Part shown: in pieces, positions 9,647 through 19,585 of the stretch | Position numbering within the stretch: position 1 is the first letter of the stretch | Layout: the number at the start of each line of letters is the position of its first letter | From: Clostridiales bacterium | GTDB lineage: Bacteria; Bacillota; Clostridia; Lachnospirales; Lachnospiraceae | DNA: 64,000 nt | Direction of reading: 5' to 3' | Assembly (NCBI GenBank): GCA_019420275.1 | Contig: JAHZHN010000008.1 | Span: 1 to 64,000 of the forward strand | The notes under the pieces: generated by a model | What the model was told of the DNA's origin: nothing | Databases searched by the model: none | What the model saw: only the letters and a program-made list of their open reading frames with translations | Translations under genes and position numbers: made by a program

Positions 9647-9675
9647 ATGTTATCATACAGGTTTATGAATGTCAA
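9647..9675 (-). promoter_or_regulatory. rpoBC promoter
   Basis: Minus-strand TTGACA (9670-9675), 17-base spacer, TAACAT (9647-9652). This gives rpoBC an independent promoter, consistent with its physical separation from rplJL. The leader to the rpoB start is about 140 bases. Confidence 0.7.
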
Positions 9676-9940
9676 CAAGTTTTTTATATTTCCTTCATAC
9701 GCCAGACACTTTGTTTCATACAGGCCGCCGTCTGAATAAAATTCTCTGTCTATAATGATCTTTCTTCTATAATATATCAAATATTGTTATAAAAGTTATA
9801 CTCCTTCTCCAAACCTAGAAATTCCTCATAAAATACTTGCCCGTCAGAAACTTTTTACTCTATTGCATTAAAGCGGACAGCCCTCTTGTGTATTTTTCAT
9901 CAAATCCATAGTAAATTTATAGGCCTCTGAATGTATTCCA

Positions 9941-9969
9941 TTGAAATAGCACAATTTTTTTAGTATAAT
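9941..9969 (+). promoter_or_regulatory. pgi promoter
   Basis: TTGAAA (9941-9946), 17-base spacer, TATAAT (9964-9969), about 85 bases before the pgi start codon. Nothing else was seen in the AT-rich spacer between the rpoB and pgi promoters. Confidence 0.75.
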
Positions 9970-10056
9970 TGAGACAAATTAGGTTTGCAGAACAACATTT
10001 GTATTTGCATGCGTGATATCTAATTAATAAATGCCCATATTAAGGAGGAATTACTT

Positions 10057-11640
10057 ATGGCAACATGGAAGAATCTTGACACTTTGGCATCTTATAAAAA
10101 ACTTGCCGAATTAAAAGGCCGTGTAAACATTGTAGAAGCAATGTCCGGCGAAAACGGTGCCAAACGTGTGGCTGAGTACAACACACCAATGGCAGCCGGT
10201 CTCAATTATAACTACGCTGCAAAAGAAGTAGATGACACCGTTTTAAAGGCCCTTGCTGATTTAGCAGAAGAACAGCAGCTGGTAGAAAAATTCGAAGAAT
10301 TATATAACGGTGGAATTATCAACACTGGAGAAGGCCGCCGTGTTCTTCATCATTTAGCAAGAAGACAGCAGGGAGATCCTGTTGTCATTGACGGAGTGAA
10401 CAAGCGTGAATTTTATGTTTCTCAGCAGGAAAAAGCCGCTGAATTTGCGAAAAAAGTCCATGCAGGAGAAATCACAAATGCTGCAGGAGAAAAATTCACA
10501 ACAGTTGTACAGATTGGTATCGGCGGAAGTGACTTAGGTCCTCGTGCTCTGTATATCGCTCTTGAGAACTGGGCAAAAGCAAACGATACTTTTAAAATGG
10601 AAGCAAAATTCATCAGCAACGTTGATCCGGATGATGCTGCTGCCGTTCTTAACTCTATCGATGTATCCCGTTCTCTGTTTATCGTAGTTTCCAAATCAGG
10701 AACAACTTTAGAGACACTTACAAATGAGGCCTTCGTAAAAGACGCTTTGGTGAAGGCTGGATTAGATCCTAAAAACCACATGCTTGCTGCCACAAGCGAG
10801 ACTTCTCCTCTGGCTCAGGGTGATGACTATCTCGAATCATTCTTTATGGATGACTTCATAGGAGGACGTTATTCTTCTTCTTCTGTTGTTGGCGGTGTTG
10901 TTCTTTCTCTGGCATTCGGTCCTGATGTATACGCAAGTATCTTAAATGGTGCTGCTGACGAAGACGAACTTGCCAAAAATAAAGATATCTTAAAGAACCC
11001 AGATATGTTAGATGCGCTGATCGGTATTTACGAGCGCAACGTACAGGGATATCCTACAACTGCTGTTCTTCCATATTCACAGGCTTTGAACCGTTTCCCT
11101 GCACATTTACAGCAGTGTGATATGGAATCCAATGGTAAAAGTGTAAACCGTGACGGAGAACCTGTTGATTATGTAACAGGACCGATCATCTTCGGTGAGC
11201 CGGGTACAAACGGACAGCACTCTTTCTATCAGTTATTACATCAGGGAACTGATATCGTTCCATTGCAGTTCGTTGGATACAAAAAGAGCCAGTTAGGCGT
11301 AGATGTAGAAATCCAGGGAACAACAAGCCAGCAAAAACTGTGCGCTAATGTAGCTGCTCAGATCATCGCATTTGCATGCGGTAAAGATGACGAGAATCCA
11401 AATAAGAGATTTGCCGGAGGACGTCCTTCCAGCATTATCATCGGAGATCAGCTGACACCAGAATCTTTAGGTGCACTGCTTGCTCATTTCGAAAATAAGA
11501 TTATGTTCCAGGGATTCCTGTGGAACGTAAACAGCTTTGATCAGGAAGGCGTACAGCTTGGTAAAGTCCTTGCAACCCGCGTTCTTGCTCATGATACTGA
11601 CGGAGCATTAAAATCCTTCAGTGATCTGCTGGATATCTAA
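10057..11640 (+). CDS. pgi: Glucose-6-phosphate isomerase
   Basis: A 527-residue phosphoglucose isomerase that interconverts glucose 6-phosphate and fructose 6-phosphate in glycolysis. The family signatures are clear: IGIGGSDLGPRALY (about residues 151-164), the SKSGTT phosphate-binding motif, GGRYSSSSVVG and GEPGTNGQHSFYQLLHQGT. AAGGAGGAATTACTT precedes the ATG. It is the long (proteobacterial-like) type rather than the shorter 450-residue Firmicutes type, so it may have been acquired or replaced. Single-gene transcript with its own promoter and terminator. Confidence 0.97.
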   Translation: MATWKNLDTLASYKKLAELKGRVNIVEAMSGENGAKRVAEYNTPMAAGLNYNYAAKEVDDTVLKALADLAEEQQLVEKFEELYNGGIINTGEGRRVLHHLARRQQGDPVVIDGVNKREFYVSQQEKAAEFAKKVHAGEITNAAGEKFTTVVQIGIGGSDLGPRALYIALENWAKANDTFKMEAKFISNVDPDDAAAVLNSIDVSRSLFIVVSKSGTTLETLTNEAFVKDALVKAGLDPKNHMLAATSETSPLAQGDDYLESFFMDDFIGGRYSSSSVVGGVVLSLAFGPDVYASILNGAADEDELAKNKDILKNPDMLDALIGIYERNVQGYPTTAVLPYSQALNRFPAHLQQCDMESNGKSVNRDGEPVDYVTGPIIFGEPGTNGQHSFYQLLHQGTDIVPLQFVGYKKSQLGVDVEIQGTTSQQKLCANVAAQIIAFACGKDDENPNKRFAGGRPSSIIIGDQLTPESLGALLAHFENKIMFQGFLWNVNSFDQEGVQLGKVLATRVLAHDTDGALKSFSDLLDI

Positions 11641-11666
11641 TCAGATATCAATATAATATTGGAACA

Positions 11667-11702
11667 CAAAAAAGGCGCTGATTCGATTCAGCGCCTTTTT
11701 AT
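11667..11702 (+). terminator. Terminator after pgi
   Basis: Perfect GGCGCTGA/TCAGCGCC stem (11674-11695) flanked by an A-run and a T-run, so it can work on both strands and also insulate the convergent hydrogenase-like gene. Confidence 0.9.
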
Positions 11703-11749
11703 CACCTCTTCTAAATATAATGATTTAATATCATCTTTATCTTCTGTTT

Positions 11750-13198
11750 CTATGACCGATGCATAGAAAATGCATCCATATCATAGTTCTTTAAATTCTC
11801 GTGGATATCACGTTTATCAGCTTCTGCCAGCATTGCATTTCGGTTCTTTCTTGCCAGATTTGGTTTCTGGTTGCTGCTCGGACCGTTAACGCATCCGCCT
11901 TCACATGCCATTCCTTCAATAAAATCTTCTTTCAATCTTCCAGCCTTCATAAACAGAAGGGCTTTCTTACATTCAGCAGCCCCATCTGCTCTGCATACTG
12001 TTGCATCGATCTCATCTTCAGATTCTTTCAGGCTCTCAAGCACTGCTGCTGTAACTCCGCCTGAGCTTGCAAATTTTTTACCATAAATAGATGCTTCCTG
12101 ATAGCTGTTGTCTTCCGGCTGAAGTTCCACACCTTTTGCTTTCATGATCGCTTCAATCTCGCTGTAAGACAATACAAAGTCAGCATTTCCTTCGATTCCA
12201 TGTTCTGCAGCCTCGGATTTTTTCGCGATACACGGACCAATGAATACAGTTACAGCATCCGGATGCTGTGATTTGATCCATCTTGAAACAGCACACATTG
12301 GTGAAACTGTCGTAGAAACATTATCTTTCAACTCTGGGAAATGTTTGTCAATCATATTTACGAATGCAGGACAGCAGGATGTCGTCATCTTCTTGCCTTC
12401 TTTGTATGCCTCTGCCCACTCTTCTGCCTCGTAAGCAGCCGTCATATCTCCTCCAAGTCCTACTTCGATGAAATCATCAAACCCTACTTCCTTCATCGCT
12501 TTTTTCCAACTATTCATGGTGATGTCTTTTCCAAACTGTCCTTCTGTCGCCGGTGCTGCCATCGCATAGACTTCTTTATCAGATTTCAATGCTTCGATCA
12601 CATGAGTAATAAAGGATTTTGTTCCAATCGCTCCGAATGGACAGCTGTGGATACACTGTCCGCAGCGGATACATTTATCCGGATCGATCACAGAAATACC
12701 ATCTTCATCATATGTAATTGCGTCAACCGGACAGCTGAACTTACATGGTCTCTGCAGATGCGCAATAGCATTGTATGGACAGGCTTTTGCACACTGACCA
12801 CACTCTTTACATTTTGCAGGATCAATGTAAGAACGGTGACGGCCTGCCTCAATTGCTCCAAATTTGCATGAATTGATACATGCCTTTCCAAGACAATTCT
12901 GACAGTTTTCTGTTACCGTATAGCTTGAAATAGGGCAGTCTGCACATGCTGAATAAATTACCTGCATAATATTTCCATTATCTTCTGCCTCGACCCCTTT
13001 TCCTTCCGCCAGGCGTACCCTCTGTCGAATAATCTCTCGTTCCTTGTAAATACAGCAGCGGAAATTAGCTCTTGGACCAGGGATCAGCTTCTTTGCTATA
13101 TCATCCCTCTTTTCCTCCAGCTTTCCCTCAAAAGCAAGCTTTGCCACTTCATACAATACCGCATGCTTTATCCCCAATAAGCTTTCATCTGCGTGCAT
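11750..13198 (-). CDS. [FeFe]-hydrogenase-like iron-sulfur protein (group B type)
   Basis: A 482-residue soluble protein. The first half carries many cysteines, including ferredoxin-type 4Fe-4S motifs near residues 130-140 and 176-186. The second half is the H-cluster domain with variants of the three signature loops: TSCCPAF (273-279), GPCIAKKSE (321-329) and MACEGGCVNGP (430-440). This spacing fits the short, cytosolic group B [FeFe] hydrogenases, whose physiological role is poorly known. HydG, needed to build the H-cluster, is encoded at 28.7 kb; HydE and HydF are not in the window. AAGAAGGAGG precedes the ATG. Confidence 0.88.
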   Translation of the reverse strand: MHADESLLGIKHAVLYEVAKLAFEGKLEEKRDDIAKKLIPGPRANFRCCIYKEREIIRQRVRLAEGKGVEAEDNGNIMQVIYSACADCPISSYTVTENCQNCLGKACINSCKFGAIEAGRHRSYIDPAKCKECGQCAKACPYNAIAHLQRPCKFSCPVDAITYDEDGISVIDPDKCIRCGQCIHSCPFGAIGTKSFITHVIEALKSDKEVYAMAAPATEGQFGKDITMNSWKKAMKEVGFDDFIEVGLGGDMTAAYEAEEWAEAYKEGKKMTTSCCPAFVNMIDKHFPELKDNVSTTVSPMCAVSRWIKSQHPDAVTVFIGPCIAKKSEAAEHGIEGNADFVLSYSEIEAIMKAKGVELQPEDNSYQEASIYGKKFASSGGVTAAVLESLKESEDEIDATVCRADGAAECKKALLFMKAGRLKEDFIEGMACEGGCVNGPSSNQKPNLARKNRNAMLAEADKRDIHENLKNYDMDAFSMHRS

Positions 13199-13275
13199 CG
13201 TTTCTTCCTCCTTCTTATTTTGTTAATTTTTTAACATTGTTATCTACAAAAAATCCCTTTCAGGATATTCTGACC

Positions 13276-14040
13276 TTACAGCATATTAGAATAACTGTCT
13301 TCTTCGCTGACATGAGTTCTGTTCTGCAGTGTCAGTTCAATAGACATGTTATATACATCACTTCTGCTGACAGAATATTCCAAAGGGCTTCCTGCCTCAT
13401 CGCAGGTCAAAGTTTTTGCAACACACACTGGATCTCCTTTTTGCAGTCCTAAATTAAAGGCTTCATATTCATCTGCATGTCTCGCGGTAATATGGCGTCT
13501 TGCCTTTGCAGGGATATGTCCGTAATTGGACAATGTATTATGTAATGACCTCTCCGTAAAATCGTACTCGATCAATTCCGGACACAGAGAATATGGCACA
13601 TAAGCATCCGCCAAAGACCACAGCTGATCATTGATAAAGCGCAGTCTCTCCAGATGAAAAATCTTTTCTCCTTCTTCAATCCCCAGAGCCTTTGCTATTT
13701 CCTCTCCAGCCAGCTCAATTCGCTGAGCCAAGACTTTGCTTCGTGTGTAATCTCCCCGCAGCTTTACCTGGTTATAGAAAGCTATATGAGTTGAAATTTT
13801 TTGATTATGACTCTCCTTATTTCCAATATAGAAAGCTCCTTTGCCTGGAAATCTGGCAATGCATCCTTCTTCTTCCAGAACCTCCAGAGCTTTCCGTACC
13901 GTCGGTCTGCTTACCTTATAGATATCACACAGCTCACGTTCTCCAGGCAATGGAGAATAATATGGTTTCTCTTTATAATCTTCCAGGATATGCTCCCGAA
14001 GGCGCATATACAGAAGCTTCCTCTTCTTTGTCTCTTCCAT
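13276..14040 (-). CDS. GntR-family (HutC/UTRA) transcriptional regulator
   Basis: A 254-residue regulator with an N-terminal winged helix (PGERELCDIYKVSRPTVRKAL, about residues 28-48) and a C-terminal UTRA ligand-binding domain. Such proteins usually repress sugar or amino-sugar genes until a sugar phosphate binds. It sits at the downstream end of the first PTS cluster on the same strand. The likely operator is the ATTACC-N3-GGTAAT palindrome found at all three cluster promoters. Its own upstream region has only a half site (near 14123-14129). Confidence 0.92.
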   Translation of the reverse strand: MEETKKRKLLYMRLREHILEDYKEKPYYSPLPGERELCDIYKVSRPTVRKALEVLEEEGCIARFPGKGAFYIGNKESHNQKISTHIAFYNQVKLRGDYTRSKVLAQRIELAGEEIAKALGIEEGEKIFHLERLRFINDQLWSLADAYVPYSLCPELIEYDFTERSLHNTLSNYGHIPAKARRHITARHADEYEAFNLGLQKGDPVCVAKTLTCDEAGSPLEYSVSRSDVYNMSIELTLQNRTHVSEEDSYSNML

Positions 14041-14186
14041 ATTGTTTCCGCCTTTTCTTTTCTTGAAATACGTCAGTATCTTCCCTGCAACATGATGAGA
14101 TATATCAGTTTATGTATTCATAAGGTAATCATATCATTTCCTTCTTTTTCTTTCAAGGTTTCTCTTTTGGTATTTTGTTCTAAATT

Positions 14187-14963
14187 TTATAACGGAATCT
14201 CACTTAAATTCCTATATATGAAATCTGGCTTAACCTCGCTTTTTCCCACATCCTCCATCGTACTTTCCCCACTTAATACTAGTATCGATGTTACTGCACT
14301 TCCATCCGCCACTGCAATATCGGTATAAAGCCGGTCTCCAACAACTGCTATCTCTTCCGGTGCACATCCTGTCATCTCTATGATATAGTCCAATGTATGA
14401 ACAGAAGGCTTCCCAAAAAATTCAGGGAACCTTCCAGTTGATGCCTCAATCATTTTCGCCATGGAACCGCAGTCTGGAATAAAATTTCCATTCTTCATAG
14501 GACAGTTCCAGTCCGGATTTACTCCATAATAAATACATCCATTTCTGACATAGTGGCATGCTTTTGCCACTTTTTCATAAGTTAGGGTCGTATCAAATCC
14601 AAGAAGTACAATATCCGGGTCTTCCTGTACCAAATTCATCCCCGCCATTTGAAATTCTTCAATCAGCGATGGTGTCCCCACAACATAAATAGCCTGCTGC
14701 GGATAATGTCTTTTCAAATATCGAATCGCCACATGGCTGGAAATCATCATCTGCAATGGCAAAATCCTGATTCCCAGTCCTGCAAGCTTATCAATATAAT
14801 CCTGCTGACTTTTCGATGAATTATTTGTAAAGAAGTAATATTTTCTCCCTGTTTCTTCTACCCTTGTCAAAAAATCTTTTGTAAAACTGAATAATTCCCC
14901 TTCCAGGTAAATGGTGCCGTCCATATCCAGGACAAAACACTTGATCTGATCCATTTCCCCCAT
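14187..14963 (-). CDS. HAD-superfamily sugar phosphatase (NagD/AraL-like)
   Basis: A 258-residue HAD subclass IIA hydrolase. Motif I is LDMDGTIYL (Asp nucleophile), motif II FFTNNSSKS, motif III around the GKPS lysine and motif IV VGDRLYTDIA. NagD/AraL proteins dephosphorylate phosphosugars, often to limit toxic build-up. It starts 5 bases after the stop of the glycerol-1-phosphate dehydrogenase gene, whose last codons supply its ribosome binding site (GAGGGGTGA). The same two families stand side by side as araL-araM in the B. subtilis arabinose operon. Confidence 0.92.
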   Translation of the reverse strand: MGEMDQIKCFVLDMDGTIYLEGELFSFTKDFLTRVEETGRKYYFFTNNSSKSQQDYIDKLAGLGIRILPLQMMISSHVAIRYLKRHYPQQAIYVVGTPSLIEEFQMAGMNLVQEDPDIVLLGFDTTLTYEKVAKACHYVRNGCIYYGVNPDWNCPMKNGNFIPDCGSMAKMIEASTGRFPEFFGKPSVHTLDYIIEMTGCAPEEIAVVGDRLYTDIAVADGSAVTSILVLSGESTMEDVGKSEVKPDFIYRNLSEIPL

Positions 14964-14968
14964 TCACA

Positions 14969-16156
14969 TCACCCCTCTTCCGGATAATAATCATTGGTTA
15001 TCTTCCCTGCGATACGTTCAATTCTCTTTTCTTTCACTGCCAGATCCAGGATACTGAAACGCTCTCTGACAGTATTTCCTTCCAAGATTCCACGATAGAA
15101 CAAATCTCGGTCAAGTCCCGCCTCCTGTGGCCGAATCGGCGCACCTGCCTCTTTCATTAACATTTTGATCTGCTGTGCGGAAGGAGCCATTTCTTTTACA
15201 GATTCCGGCAAAAAATCCTGCATTTCATCAAAAACTTCCGCAATTACGGGTGCTGCAATCCCCACTTTAATACCGTGCAGTTCCGGATTTTCTCCTCTTG
15301 CAATGACTTCCATTTCCCAATAATGACTCAGCATATGTTCTGCTCCAGATGCCGGGCGGGAATTTCCTGCCAGACCCATAGCCACACCAGTTAAGGTTAA
15401 TGCTTCTATCAGATACAGAATTGCTTCTTCTTGTCTCTCTTCCAGTCCCTTGCGATGATCCACAACCTTTTTAATAGCTTTCTGTACTAGTTTGACAATA
15501 GTTTCACAATAATATTCTCCAGTCAGTTCATGAGACAATTTCCAGTCTGCAAGACAGGTAAGTTTTCCGATAATATCCCCGTATCCTGCATGAATCATAC
15601 GCATTGGAGCATTTTTCATAACATCCGTGTCACCTGCGATTGCATACGGCAGTGTCGCTGTATAAGAAATTTTACGCCCGCTGTTCATCAAAGGAGCTCC
15701 AGAAGATGCATATCCATCCATGGACGGTGCTGTGCATACAATTGTATATGGGATTTTTGTCCTGGAAGACATATACTTTGCCATATCATTTAACGTACCA
15801 GAACCAACCGCCACGATCATTCCTGTATCCGCCTCCAGTTCCATAAACATTTTTCCCACCGCCCTTTCATCAGGAATCAAAATCTGATTGCCGGAATTAA
15901 GAACGTTACATTTCACCTGAAAATCCGCACCTTCAAGAGTCTCTTTTACCTTCTGTCCTGCTGCCTTATATGTATTTTGATCGCACAGAATATAAATTTT
16001 GTCCTTTGCATAATCTGATAATATTTCCGGCAGCCTGCGGATCACATCCCGCCCCATGATGATCTTGTTAATATCGAGAAAATGTTTTCTCCCACAGCTG
16101 CATTCAAATTCTGTCTTTGCCATATCATTAATCTTCATATTTAATATTTCATTCAT
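14969..16156 (-). CDS. egsA: sn-glycerol-1-phosphate dehydrogenase family (AraM/EgsA)
   Basis: A 395-residue iron-containing-dehydrogenase-fold enzyme of the G1P dehydrogenase family, which interconverts dihydroxyacetone phosphate and sn-glycerol 1-phosphate with NAD(P). Visible family features are the nucleotide-binding VGSGTLNDMAKY (about 117-128), TAPSMDGYASSGAP and the metal-ligand stretch HAGYGDIIGK. In archaea G1P builds lipid backbones; in Bacillus AraM supplies G1P for heptaprenylglyceryl phosphate. Here it lies inside a PTS operon, so it may instead act in sugar or polyol breakdown. Substrate direction is inference. Confidence 0.88.
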   Translation of the reverse strand: MNEILNMKINDMAKTEFECSCGRKHFLDINKIIMGRDVIRRLPEILSDYAKDKIYILCDQNTYKAAGQKVKETLEGADFQVKCNVLNSGNQILIPDERAVGKMFMELEADTGMIVAVGSGTLNDMAKYMSSRTKIPYTIVCTAPSMDGYASSGAPLMNSGRKISYTATLPYAIAGDTDVMKNAPMRMIHAGYGDIIGKLTCLADWKLSHELTGEYYCETIVKLVQKAIKKVVDHRKGLEERQEEAILYLIEALTLTGVAMGLAGNSRPASGAEHMLSHYWEMEVIARGENPELHGIKVGIAAPVIAEVFDEMQDFLPESVKEMAPSAQQIKMLMKEAGAPIRPQEAGLDRDLFYRGILEGNTVRERFSILDLAVKEKRIERIAGKITNDYYPEEG

Positions 16157-16283
16157 TTTTCCATTCCTGAGATTGTTCCTGCAAGCATCTCATTTCCTCC
16201 TCATACATTTTTGTACCGGTGCAGGACATCCGATTTTATACGCAAAGCAGCAGCCATCCCAAATTTGGTCTGACTGCCCGCCT

Positions 16284-17330
16284 TTAGAATTTGATAACGA
16301 CGCGGAATTTATCTCCTTTGATTGCCGACTCAAAAGCTTGTTTATAATCTTTTAATTCATAAACTTCACTAACAAATGGCTTTACATCAATGATTCCCTG
16401 CGACAAAAGCCTGGTTGCCTTGGTAAAGTCAGCCGTATTGGAATTTGCCGTTCCCAAAAGCTTTGCCGCACTCTTATGCAGCCAGTCTGGACTGATAGAT
16501 ATCGGTGTATCGGGATAGAAAGAACTATATAAAACTAGCCTTCCGTTGTTAGCGACAGATTTTACCGCATCTTCTGCTACCGCTGAGATTGGCGTTGTAT
16601 CAAATACAACTTGGGCCTTGATGCCCCTGGTAATTTCCTTAACCCGCTCTTCCAAATTTTCTTTTGCCGGGTTCACCGCATAAGAAGCACCCAGCTTCAA
16701 TGCCAGCTTGGTTCTTTCCTCATTGGTATCCGATACGATCACGCATGCCCCTTTCTTAATAGACAAAAGGGTATGGAGCAGCCCCATAATGCCGCATCCG
16801 ATCACAACGACAACATCTCCAAACTCAATCTTTGCTGTTTCCACACTATGAAGGACACAGGATAAGGGTTCTGTGATTGTCGCTTCTTCCGGTGATACAT
16901 GATCAATATGGAACAAACTGTCCGGACACACCAATAGATGAGAGCTCATGCCGCCCATTCCTTTTTCCGGGAGTCCTTCCTGCTGTTTGCTGTGATCAAA
17001 ATGTTCACAGTTTTGTTCATTTCCACTCTTGCACTGATAACAGTTTTTACAAGGAAGAGTTACGCCGACTGCTACGAAGTCCCCTTCGCTCCATTGCCGT
17101 CTGTCAACATTTTTTCCCATTTTAACAATCTTTCCAACCATTTCATGGCCGCCGATAAACGGATATTCTACTTTTTTCACTCCTGTGTATACTCTCTGCT
17201 CCCATGTACAGATTGCACATGCATCTACTTTAACCAGAACCTTATCATCACTCACTTCCGGAATCGGATAATCCCGAAGTTCCATCTGTCTTTCTCCGGT
17301 AAATACCAAAGTCTTTGCCATCTCATCCAT
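16284..17330 (-). CDS. Zinc-dependent medium-chain alcohol/polyol dehydrogenase (PTS cluster 1)
   Basis: A 348-residue MDR enzyme. The catalytic zinc site is visible as CAICTWE (first Cys about residue 40) and GGHE; the structural zinc lobe has the four cysteines in CKNCYQCKSGNEQNC; the Rossmann fold has VIGCGIMG (a GxGxxG variant). Relatives oxidise sorbitol, threonine or sugar alcohol phosphates. GGAGGTAAATCTATT precedes the chosen ATG at 17330. It lies directly downstream of the IID gene and probably oxidises the phosphorylated PTS product. A related enzyme occupies the same place in cluster 2. Confidence 0.9.
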   Translation of the reverse strand: MDEMAKTLVFTGERQMELRDYPIPEVSDDKVLVKVDACAICTWEQRVYTGVKKVEYPFIGGHEMVGKIVKMGKNVDRRQWSEGDFVAVGVTLPCKNCYQCKSGNEQNCEHFDHSKQQEGLPEKGMGGMSSHLLVCPDSLFHIDHVSPEEATITEPLSCVLHSVETAKIEFGDVVVVIGCGIMGLLHTLLSIKKGACVIVSDTNEERTKLALKLGASYAVNPAKENLEERVKEITRGIKAQVVFDTTPISAVAEDAVKSVANNGRLVLYSSFYPDTPISISPDWLHKSAAKLLGTANSNTADFTKATRLLSQGIIDVKPFVSEVYELKDYKQAFESAIKGDKFRVVIKF

Positions 17331-17353
17331 AATAGATTTACCTCCATTTTATT

Positions 17354-18184
17354 CTATGACGCAGCGCCAAGGAAACCAACTCCTCCGCCAATCAATCCAA
17401 GTAAAATCAGAATTATCATAACTGTTGTAGCTTTCATCTTTCGATTTTTTAACAAATAAAGAGTGAAAAGAGTTACACCTAACGGAAGAATTCCCAAGAA
17501 CAGCGCATCAAAAACTGTTTCCTGTACATTCATTTTCATTGAACCAATTTTAATAATCGCAGAACAATGTACAGTTACAAATTGACTGGACAAAGCTCCA
17601 AGAACAATTGCCCCCATTGCGGAAGCTCCTGTGATCAACATCTGCAGCTGATTACCGCCCAATATCTTTTCGATTCCATCTTTTCCTAATTCATAACCCT
17701 TCATCCAGCAAAAATAAGCTACCGGCCACATGATTCCGAACATCAACAACGTATAAATTACCGGTCCTAAAAGATTCCCCTGGGAGCCAAGAGAAATACC
17801 AAATGCTAGAAGGATTGGTGTTAAAGTTCCCTGCCATAAAGTATCACCAATTCCTGCAAAGGGTCCCATCAAACCTGTTTTTACACCATTAATTGCATCA
17901 TCTGTAATTGGAGCCCCATTCGCCCTTTCTTCTTCCATAGCTAAAACAATGCCGGGAATTACGCCTCCAATATGGGGTTCTGTATTAAAAAACTGCATAT
18001 GTCTTTTAATACAAGCTTTATACTCTTGCTCATCATCTCCATAAAGTTTCTTTATTACATGCTTAAAAGCATGAACTAAACCAGTTGCTTCCAATCGTTC
18101 ATAATTGTAGTTTGCATGGGAAAAGAAGGTCCATCTCCAAAATGCCTTTACTACATCTTTTTTACTTAATTTTTTCTCTGCCAT
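17354..18184 (-). CDS. PTS mannose/fructose/sorbose-family IID component (cluster 1)
   Basis: Membrane component IID of a mannose-family phosphotransferase system. The family signature is seen in FWRWTFFSHANYNYERLEATG near the N-terminus, then the GDTLWQGTLTPILLAFGISL segment and several membrane helices towards the C-terminus. The start is placed at 18184 (MAEKKLSKKD) because GAGGAGGACTTCTGAT precedes it; a 9-codon upstream extension is unlikely. The IIC stop overlaps this ribosome binding site, implying translational coupling. Confidence 0.95.
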   Translation of the reverse strand: MAEKKLSKKDVVKAFWRWTFFSHANYNYERLEATGLVHAFKHVIKKLYGDDEQEYKACIKRHMQFFNTEPHIGGVIPGIVLAMEEERANGAPITDDAINGVKTGLMGPFAGIGDTLWQGTLTPILLAFGISLGSQGNLLGPVIYTLLMFGIMWPVAYFCWMKGYELGKDGIEKILGGNQLQMLITGASAMGAIVLGALSSQFVTVHCSAIIKIGSMKMNVQETVFDALFLGILPLGVTLFTLYLLKNRKMKATTVMIILILLGLIGGGVGFLGAAS

Positions 18185-18185
18185 A

Positions 18186-19010
18186 TCAGAAGTCCTCCTC
18201 ATCATCGTCATCCAGGGTTACAGACGGAGTTCCATCTGGAGTTGCTGCCTGCTGTACTTGATTATTATTTAACAGCATCGTATAGAAATATCCAATTACT
18301 AATCCAAGAACTGCCACCGCAATTACTGGAAGTTCCATATATTGTACGAGAATAAATCCAATCATATAGAACAACAGTGTTCCCGGTCTTGAAATAGCCC
18401 GCAGATTCATTGCAATACCTAATGCCGGGAGCAGCCCCCCTATTACCTGAAGCACTGTCAGAGGTCTTCCTGTCAGCTGTTCAATCAATCCCTGAACTGC
18501 CGTTGAGCCAAAGTAAGTCGCAATCGTTGCCGGAATTACACAAAGGCAAAACATCAAAATCTGCGGCGGTACCACATGCCAGAAACAGATTTTATCGATA
18601 TCTCCTTGATCTGCCGCTTTGTCGGCCATATGAACAAACGTTACATCTAAAGTCATATGAGCCACCCAGATCATTGTACCCAACAGCCCAAGAGGAAGAG
18701 CAATCGTAACTGCAGCAGAAGGATCCACACCAGCTGCTAATGCCCACGCAGTTCCAACGGTTCCTGCAAGTCCTGGATCCTGTGGTGCCGTTCCACCAGC
18801 AGAAATAAAAGCCACATACGGTAGATTGATTGCTGCTCCTATGATACATCCCTGGACTGGATCTCCCAAAATAAATCCAACCAGTGTACCTGCTACCAGA
18901 GGCTTATAAACTACAGAGATACTGCCCAAAAGAGACAGCCATGGGGTTCCTATATTACCAAGATAATATACGACTCCAATTAAAATCGCCTGAAATAATG
19001 ATATGTGCAT
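18186..19010 (-). CDS. PTS mannose/fructose/sorbose-family IIC component (cluster 1)
   Basis: Very hydrophobic IIC sugar channel of a mannose-family PTS, starting MHISLFQAILIGVVYYLGN. It has the typical GDPVQGCIIGAAINLPYVAF stretch and alternating Ala/Gly membrane segments, ending in an acidic cytoplasmic tail (DDDDEEDF). The start at 19010 is preceded by AAGGAGGG; the reading frame extends 10 codons further without a better site. It forms the translocation unit with IID. Confidence 0.95.
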   Translation of the reverse strand: MHISLFQAILIGVVYYLGNIGTPWLSLLGSISVVYKPLVAGTLVGFILGDPVQGCIIGAAINLPYVAFISAGGTAPQDPGLAGTVGTAWALAAGVDPSAAVTIALPLGLLGTMIWVAHMTLDVTFVHMADKAADQGDIDKICFWHVVPPQILMFCLCVIPATIATYFGSTAVQGLIEQLTGRPLTVLQVIGGLLPALGIAMNLRAISRPGTLLFYMIGFILVQYMELPVIAVAVLGLVIGYFYTMLLNNNQVQQAATPDGTPSVTLDDDDEEDF

Positions 19011-19064
19011 TTTTCCCTCCTTTTTAAAACGTGTTTTCAAGTTTTCTCATATATTTATTGTTTT

Positions 19065-19544
19065 TTATAACATTTTGGAAATATCTGTTTCACTGTCCTC
19101 AGCAATAATTCTTACTGTAATATGGGATCCCGCATCAGATAACTCCTTCAGCATTCGTTTTTCCTCTTCTGAAGCTGAAATATTTCGAAAAAATTTTTTC
19201 CGATCTCCACTTACTCCCATTCCGCCAATATTAATTTCTGAAAAAACGACACCTGCTTTCATTAATCGATATAAAGTTTCGGGATATTTTACTAATACAA
19301 TACACTTATCTCCTGCAAATCCTTTTTTTAACCGTACTGCAGCTTTTTCTACTTTAAATGTTGCCAGTTTTACATTTGCAGGGACACAGGTTTTTAATAC
19401 GCTTTTCATAAAGGGATCTTCCGCAACTCCATCATCAATCACCATAATCTTGTTTGCACCTGTGTAATTGAGCCACGATGTCATAACTTGTCCATGAATC
19501 AGCCTGTCATCAATCCTCACCAGTACAATTCCTTCGATGTTCAT
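19065..19544 (-). CDS. PTS mannose/sorbose-family IIB component (cluster 1)
   Basis: A 159-residue cytoplasmic IIB with the phosphorylated histidine in RIDDRLIHGQV (His17) and the INIGGMGVSGDRKK motif. It passes phosphate from IIA to the incoming sugar. It is the first gene of the minus-strand cluster 1 operon (IIB-IIC-IID-dehydrogenase-egsA-HAD). The promoter and two operator-like palindromes lie in the 226-base spacer it shares with the divergent epimerase gene. Confidence 0.95.
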   Translation of the reverse strand: MNIEGIVLVRIDDRLIHGQVMTSWLNYTGANKIMVIDDGVAEDPFMKSVLKTCVPANVKLATFKVEKAAVRLKKGFAGDKCIVLVKYPETLYRLMKAGVVFSEINIGGMGVSGDRKKFFRNISASEEEKRMLKELSDAGSHITVRIIAEDSETDISKML

Positions 19545-19585
19545 ACTATCTCTCCTTTCATTTTATGATTTCAAATTGCCATTCC